Source: Falsiroseomonas oleicola (GTDB lineage: Bacteria; Pseudomonadota; Alphaproteobacteria; Acetobacterales; Acetobacteraceae). Taken from it: a stretch of 64,000 nucleotides of DNA. A program made the position numbers and the translations under genes. Each line of letters starts with the position of its first letter. Position 1 is the first letter of the stretch. Below are positions 60,219-64,000 of the stretch, in pieces. The stretch spans positions 248,001 through 312,000 of the forward strand of contig NZ_JAERQM010000005.1 in NCBI RefSeq assembly GCF_019029495.1. The letters run 5' to 3'. Under the pieces are notes generated by a model that did no database searches, had not been told where the DNA came from, and was given only the letters and a program-made list of their open reading frames with translations.

Positions 60219-61199
60219 ATGCTGAGCCGACGCCAGACACTGACCGCCCTTGCCACCGCCGGGCTCGGCCTGCCCGGCGCCGCGATGTCCCAAACGGGCT
60301 ATCCCTCGCGCCCCGTGCGCATTGTCATCCCCTTCTCGGCGGGTGGGCCCACCGACATCGTCGCGCGCATCATCGCCGAACGCCTGACCGCACGCCTGGG
60401 CCAGAGCTTCGTGGTCGAGGCCCGGCCCGGTGCCGGTGGCGCCATCGCGGCGGAGGCCGTGGCGCGGGCCGCGCCGGATGGCCACACGCTGCTGATCGGC
60501 ACGGCCACCACCCATGCGGTGAACCCGGCGCTGCAGACCCGCCTGCCCTTCGATCCGGTGGCGGATTTCGCGCCGATCGCCCAGTTCGCGCGGGTGCCGA
60601 TCATCGTCGTCGTGCATCCGGACCTGCCGGCGCGGGACCTGCCGGCCTTCATCGCGCTGCTGCGCGAACGCCAGGGCCAGCTCAACTACGGCTCCTCCGG
60701 TACCGGCTCGATGGGGCATCTGGCCGGCGTGCTGCTGATGCAGCGGCTCGGCGCCCAGGCGACGCATGTGCCCTATCGCGGCTCGGCACCCATGACCGCC
60801 GACCTGCTGGCCGGGCGGGTGCAGTTCGCCACCGACGCCCTGGCCTCCGTCGCGCCCCATGTCCGGGATGGGCGGCTGCGCGCCATCGCCATCGCCACGC
60901 CGGATCGCGCGGCGGCGCTGCCCGATGTGCCGACCTTCGCGGAGGCCGGCCTGCCGGGCTACGAGGCCTATACCTGGAACGTGTTGTTCGCCCCGGCCGG
61001 CACGCCGGCGCCGGTCATCGGCGCGCTCAATGCCGCGCTGAATGCCATCGTCGCGGAGCCCGATGTGGTGCATCGTCTGGCGGAGATGGGCCAGCCGGCG
61101 GTCACCGGGACCACGCCGCAGGGCACGGCCGATTTCGTGCGGGGTGAGTTGGCGAAATGGGCACCGGTGGTCCGCGCCTCCGGCGTCACGCCGAGCTGA
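60219..61199 (+). CDS. Tripartite tricarboxylate transporter binding protein (Bug family)
   Basis: The 326-residue protein has a Tat-like signal (LSRRQTLTALATAGLGLPGAAMSQ) and the Bug pattern: YPSRPVRIVIPFSAGGPTDIVAR, VVEARPGAGGAIAAEAVAR, NYGSSGTGSMGHLAGVLLM and FAPAGTPAPVIGALN. ATG 60219 follows GAGGAGG. Like the one at 33555 it has no permease genes beside it. It is followed by a PNPOx-like gene 12 bases later on the same strand. Ligand unknown; family members bind small carboxylates and related molecules. Confidence 0.92.
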   Translation: MLSRRQTLTALATAGLGLPGAAMSQTGYPSRPVRIVIPFSAGGPTDIVARIIAERLTARLGQSFVVEARPGAGGAIAAEAVARAAPDGHTLLIGTATTHAVNPALQTRLPFDPVADFAPIAQFARVPIIVVVHPDLPARDLPAFIALLRERQGQLNYGSSGTGSMGHLAGVLLMQRLGAQATHVPYRGSAPMTADLLAGRVQFATDALASVAPHVRDGRLRAIAIATPDRAAALPDVPTFAEAGLPGYEAYTWNVLFAPAGTPAPVIGALNAALNAIVAEPDVVHRLAEMGQPAVTGTTPQGTADFVRGELAKWAPVVRASGVTPS

Positions 61200-61211
61200 G
61201 GGGAACTGCGC

Positions 61212-61805
61212 ATGGACGACCTTCGCGACATCTATCCGGCGCCGGCGACACTCGCCGTCGAGAAGCAACTCGACCATCTGGATGCCCATGCGCGGACCTT
61301 CATCGCCCGCGCGCCCTTCCTGGTGATGGCGACCGCGGACGGGCAGGGGAATTGCGATTCCTCCCCGCGCGGCGACGCGCCCGGCTTCGTCGTGGTGCTG
61401 GATGACCGGCGCCTGCTGCTGCCGGACCGGCCCGGCAACAATCGCGTGGACAGCCTGAACAACCTGCGGAGCAATCCAAAGATCGGGCTGCTGTTCTTCG
61501 TGCCCGGGGTGCTGGAGACGCTGCGGGTGAACGGCCGCGCCGCCTTCACCACCGACCCCGTCACGCTCCAGGCGATGACGGCGAATGACCGCCTGCCGAA
61601 AAGCGCGCTGGAGGTGACGGTGGAGGAGGTGTTCTTCCATTGCGGCAAGGCGCTGAAGCGCAGCGCGCTGTGGGACCCGGCGCGGCACGCCCGCCCGGGC
61701 GAGATCCCGAGCCTCGGCCGCATTCTCGCCAGCCAGACCCGCAAGATCGGGGTCGAGGAGGCGGAGACCCGCATCGCCCATGCCTATGAGGCCCATCTGT
61801 ATTGA
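61212..61805 (+). CDS. PNPOx-like flavin-binding oxidase family protein
   Basis: The 197-residue protein has the split-barrel fold of pyridoxamine 5'-phosphate oxidases: FIARAPFLVMATADGQGNCDSSPRGDAPGFV, LLLPDRPGNNRVDSLNNLRSNPKIGLLFFVPG and EVTVEEVFFHCGKALKRSALW. It matches the MSMEG_1061-type branch with a flavin-contacting PRGD motif; it is not the vitamin B6 enzyme PdxH. Function uncharacterised. Shares the strand and probably the transcript of the Bug-type binding protein upstream. Confidence 0.9.
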   Translation: MDDLRDIYPAPATLAVEKQLDHLDAHARTFIARAPFLVMATADGQGNCDSSPRGDAPGFVVVLDDRRLLLPDRPGNNRVDSLNNLRSNPKIGLLFFVPGVLETLRVNGRAAFTTDPVTLQAMTANDRLPKSALEVTVEEVFFHCGKALKRSALWDPARHARPGEIPSLGRILASQTRKIGVEEAETRIAHAYEAHLY

Positions 61806-61818
61806 GAGGGCTGGAGCG

Positions 61819-61847
61819 TTTCCGGGGTCTGGGGAAACATCCTAGGC
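61819..61847 (+). promoter_or_regulatory. Possible promoter of the cyclase-family gene
   Basis: TTTCCG (61819-61824), 17-base spacer and CTAGGC (61842-61847), 28 bases before ATG 61875. The -10 box is a weak match, but its CTA start is shared with other promoters here. Confidence 0.3.
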
Positions 61848-61874
61848 TTCCCGCAATCCCGGAGGACGCCCCCT

Positions 61875-62651
61875 ATGCCGCGCCGCATCGTCGATCTTTC
61901 CCTGCCGCTGCAGAACGAGGTGGCGGCCGACCCGCCGGGCTATGGCCCCAGCATCGACTATCGCGGCCATGCGGAATCGGCGGCGGAACTGGTGTCCTTC
62001 TTCCCCGGCATCACCCCGGACCAACTGCCGGGCGGGGAGGGTTGGGCGATGGAATGGGTGCGGCTCTCCACCCATAACGGCACCCATCTCGACGCCCCCT
62101 GGCATTATGCCAGCACCATGGATGGCGGCGCCCCGGCGTTGACCATCGACCAGGTGCCGCTCGACTGGTGCATCGGCCCGGGCGTGCGGCTGGATTTTTC
62201 CGAGTTCGCCGATGGGCATGTGGTGACGGCGGCGGAGATGGAGGCCGCGCTGGCTGCCATCGGCCACAGGCTTCAGCCTGGCGATATCGTGCTGGCGCAT
62301 ACCTCCGCCGGCGCCTGCTACGGGCGGCCGGACTATGTCTCCCGCGGCTGCGGCTTCGGGCGGGAGGCGACGCTATGGCTGACGGCGCGCGGCGTGCGGG
62401 TGGTCGGCACTGATGGCTGGTCCTGGGACGCGCCCTTCGTTCATACCCAGGCCAGGGTTGCCGCCACCGGCGATGCCAGCCTGATCTGGGAAGGCCACAA
62501 GGCGGGGCGGGAGGCCGGCTACTGCCAGATCGAGAAACTGACCAATCTCGACCGGCTGCCGGCGAGCGGCTTCACCGTGAGCTGCCTGCCGGTGAAAATC
62601 CACCGGGCCTCTGGCGGCTGGTGCCGGGCAGTGGCGATTTTTGAGGGTTAG
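61875..62651 (+). CDS. Cyclase family protein (kynurenine formamidase-like)
   Basis: The 258-residue metal hydrolase has the motif STHNGTHLDAPWHY (HxGTHxDxPxH), which binds zinc in KynB-type formamidases, plus LVLAHTSAGACYGRPDY and WEGHKAGREAGYCQIEKLTNLDRLP at the end. Members hydrolyse formyl-kynurenine, cyclic amides or isatin. No tryptophan-degradation gene is adjacent, so kynB is not claimed. GGAGGACGCC precedes the ATG. Convergent with guaA. Confidence 0.9.
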   Translation: MPRRIVDLSLPLQNEVAADPPGYGPSIDYRGHAESAAELVSFFPGITPDQLPGGEGWAMEWVRLSTHNGTHLDAPWHYASTMDGGAPALTIDQVPLDWCIGPGVRLDFSEFADGHVVTAAEMEAALAAIGHRLQPGDIVLAHTSAGACYGRPDYVSRGCGFGREATLWLTARGVRVVGTDGWSWDAPFVHTQARVAATGDASLIWEGHKAGREAGYCQIEKLTNLDRLPASGFTVSCLPVKIHRASGGWCRAVAIFEG

Positions 62652-62675
62652 AGCGGTCGATGGTGGCCCCGGTCC

Positions 62676-64000
62676 TCACTCCCACTCGATCGTGCCCGGC
62701 GGCTTGCTGGTGATATCGTAGGTCACACGGTTGATGCCGCGCACCTCGTTCACGATGCGACCCGCCACGCGGGTGAGAAACTCCATGCTGAAGGGATAGA
62801 CATCCGCCGTCATGCCATCTGTGCTGGTCACCGCCCGCAGCGCGCAGGCGCTGTCATAGGTGCGGCCATCGCCCATCACGCCCACGGTCCGCACCGGCAG
62901 CAGCACGGCGAAGGCCTGCCAGATGGCGTCGTAGAGGCCGGCGTTGCGGATTTCCTCCAGGTAGATGGTGTCCGCATGGCGCAGGATATCCGCCTTCTCC
63001 CGCGTCACTTCGCCGGGGATGCGGATGGCCAGGCCCGGGCCGGGGAAGGGGTGGCGGCCGACGATGACCTCCGGGATGCCGAGCTCCCGGCCGAGCACGC
63101 GGACCTCGTCCTTGAACAGGTCGCGCAGCGGCTCCACCAGTTTCATGCGCATCCCCTCCGGCAGGCCGCCGACATTGTGGTGCGACTTGATGGTGACGCT
63201 GGGGCCGCCGGTGGCGGAGACGCTCTCGATCACGTCCGGGTACAGCGTGCCCTGGGCCAGGAAGTCGGCGCCGCCGATCTTCTGCTGTTCTTCCTCGAAG
63301 ACCTCGATGAACAGGCGCCCGATGGTCTTGCGCTTCAGCTCCGGGTCGGTGACGCCGGAAAGCTGGCCCAAAAACAGCTCGCTGGCATCGCGATGCACCA
63401 GCTTGATGTTGAAGCGGTCGCGGAAGGTGGCGACCACCTGTTCCGACTCATTGGCTCGCATCAGCCCGTGATCGACATAGATGCAGGTGAGCTGGTCGCC
63501 GATCGCCTCATGCAGCAGCACCGCGGCGACCGAGGAATCGACACCGCCGGACAGGCCGCAGACCACGCGACCGCTGCCGACCTGCGCGCGGATCTTCTCC
63601 ACCATCTCGGCCCGGAAGGCGCCCATGGTCCAGTCGCCCGAGCAGCCGCAGACGATATGCGAAAAATTCTTCAGCAGGGCGGCGCCATGCGGGGTGTGCA
63701 CCACCTCCGGGTGGAACATGGTGCCGTAGTAGCGGCGTTCGTCATTGGCGATGACGGCGAAGGGCGCGCCCTCGCTGGCCGCGACAACCCGAAAACCCTC
63801 GGGCAGGCGGGTGATGCGGTCGCCATGGCTCATCCACACCTGTTCCCGCGCGCCCGGCGCCCAGACGCCCTGGGTGATGGCGCAGTCGCCGGTCACGTCG
63901 ATATGGGCGCGGCCGAATTCGCGCAGATGCCCGCCCTCCACCAGCCCGCCGAGCTGATGCGCCATGACCTGCTGGCCGTAGCAGATGCCCATGATCGGCA
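62676..64000 (-). CDS. guaA: GMP synthase (glutamine-hydrolysing), N-terminus outside window
   Basis: The 441 C-terminal codons are inside the window; the gene begins beyond base 64000. The glutamine amidotransferase part shows the catalytic Cys in [15 protein letters not shown] and His/Glu in [11 protein letters not shown]. The ATP-pyrophosphatase domain starts with [18 protein letters not shown], and the C-terminal dimerisation domain ends [20 protein letters not shown]. It converts XMP to GMP. The ATG at 63992 is internal (codons for Pro-Ile precede it), so it is not the start. Confidence 0.96.
   Translation of the reverse strand, partial: PIMGICYGQQVMAHQLGGLVEGGHLREFGRAHIDVTGDCAITQGVWAPGAREQVWMSHGDRITRLPEGFRVVAASEGAPFAVIANDERRYYGTMFHPEVVHTPHGAALLKNFSHIVCGCSGDWTMGAFRAEMVEKIRAQVGSGRVVCGLSGGVDSSVAAVLLHEAIGDQLTCIYVDHGLMRANESEQVVATFRDRFNIKLVHRDASELFLGQLSGVTDPELKRKTIGRLFIEVFEEEQQKIGGADFLAQGTLYPDVIESVSATGGPSVTIKSHHNVGGLPEGMRMKLVEPLRDLFKDEVRVLGRELGIPEVIVGRHPFPGPGLAIRIPGEVTREKADILRHADTIYLEEIRNAGLYDAIWQAFAVLLPVRTVGVMGDGRTYDSACALRAVTSTDGMTADVYPFSMEFLTRVAGRIVNEVRGINRVTYDITSKPPGTIEWE

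Overview
The window is chromosomal DNA of a very GC-rich alphaproteobacterium, most likely a Roseomonas-like member of the Acetobacteraceae. The evidence is the codon use, the alphaproteobacterial gene orders recG/sdhE/mfd and bamE/UQCC chaperone/yceD/rpmF/plsX/fabH/ihfA/merR, and two Bug-type solute-binding proteins. No insertion sequence, phage, CRISPR array or rRNA gene was seen.

Layout. 1-285 is the end of a luciferase-like flavin oxidoreductase. 421-4004 is a four-gene set (acyl-CoA dehydrogenase-like protein, PIG-L deacetylase, NodS-like methyltransferase, and a convergent family 2 glycosyltransferase) that looks like a small pathway for a modified sugar or lipid. 4051-6155 is a GMC oxidoreductase/RidA pair. 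6354-13780 is a tightly overlapping seven-gene operon: formyltransferase, membrane sensor, sensor/HAMP/MFS fusion, orphan solute-binding protein, SpoIIE-type PP2C phosphatase, STAS antagonist and RsbW-like kinase. It reads as a ligand-sensing partner-switching system. 315 bases later comes the most unusual locus (14096-21878). It encodes a 449-residue Cys-free protein with a double-glycine leader, a Gly/Val/Thr-rich beta region, fifteen 11-residue Ala/Glu/Lys/Arg repeats and a cationic tail, followed by a complete three-gene NHLM-type export machine (HlyD adaptor, C39 peptidase-ABC, second ABC subunit).

21918-28467 holds a thioesterase/GNAT pair, katG with a clear terminator, an HWE-type histidine kinase and an ArsC-family protein. 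28536-35008 holds a peptidase/nucleotidyltransferase pair, a universal stress protein with a CPA2 antiporter, a cupin, a Bug-type binding protein and a small secreted protein. 35332-38471 encodes class I ribonucleotide reductase with a short alpha subunit and a 72-codon ORF between nrdA and nrdB, followed by a SCO protein and small conserved genes. 40680-42180 has a polyprenyl diphosphate synthase and a NUDIX hydrolase. The NUDIX gene ends a five-gene operon (down from 46697) of a Gld-type ABC transporter. A Fur-box-like site precedes two Dpp/Opp-type ATPases at 46854-48772 that lack adjacent permeases.

48782-59908 is conserved housekeeping DNA: recG, sdhE, mfd, bamE, a cytochrome bc1 assembly chaperone, yceD, rpmF, plsX, fabH, ihfA and a MerR regulator. 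A tRNA-Pro(GGG) with a good promoter and terminator follows, then a Bug-type binding protein, a PNPOx-like flavoprotein, a cyclase-family hydrolase and the 3' part of guaA running off the right edge.

The main candidate for an undescribed system is the sensing operon plus adjacent export locus (6354-21878). Linkage and shared orientation are visible; functional coupling between the two halves is inference.
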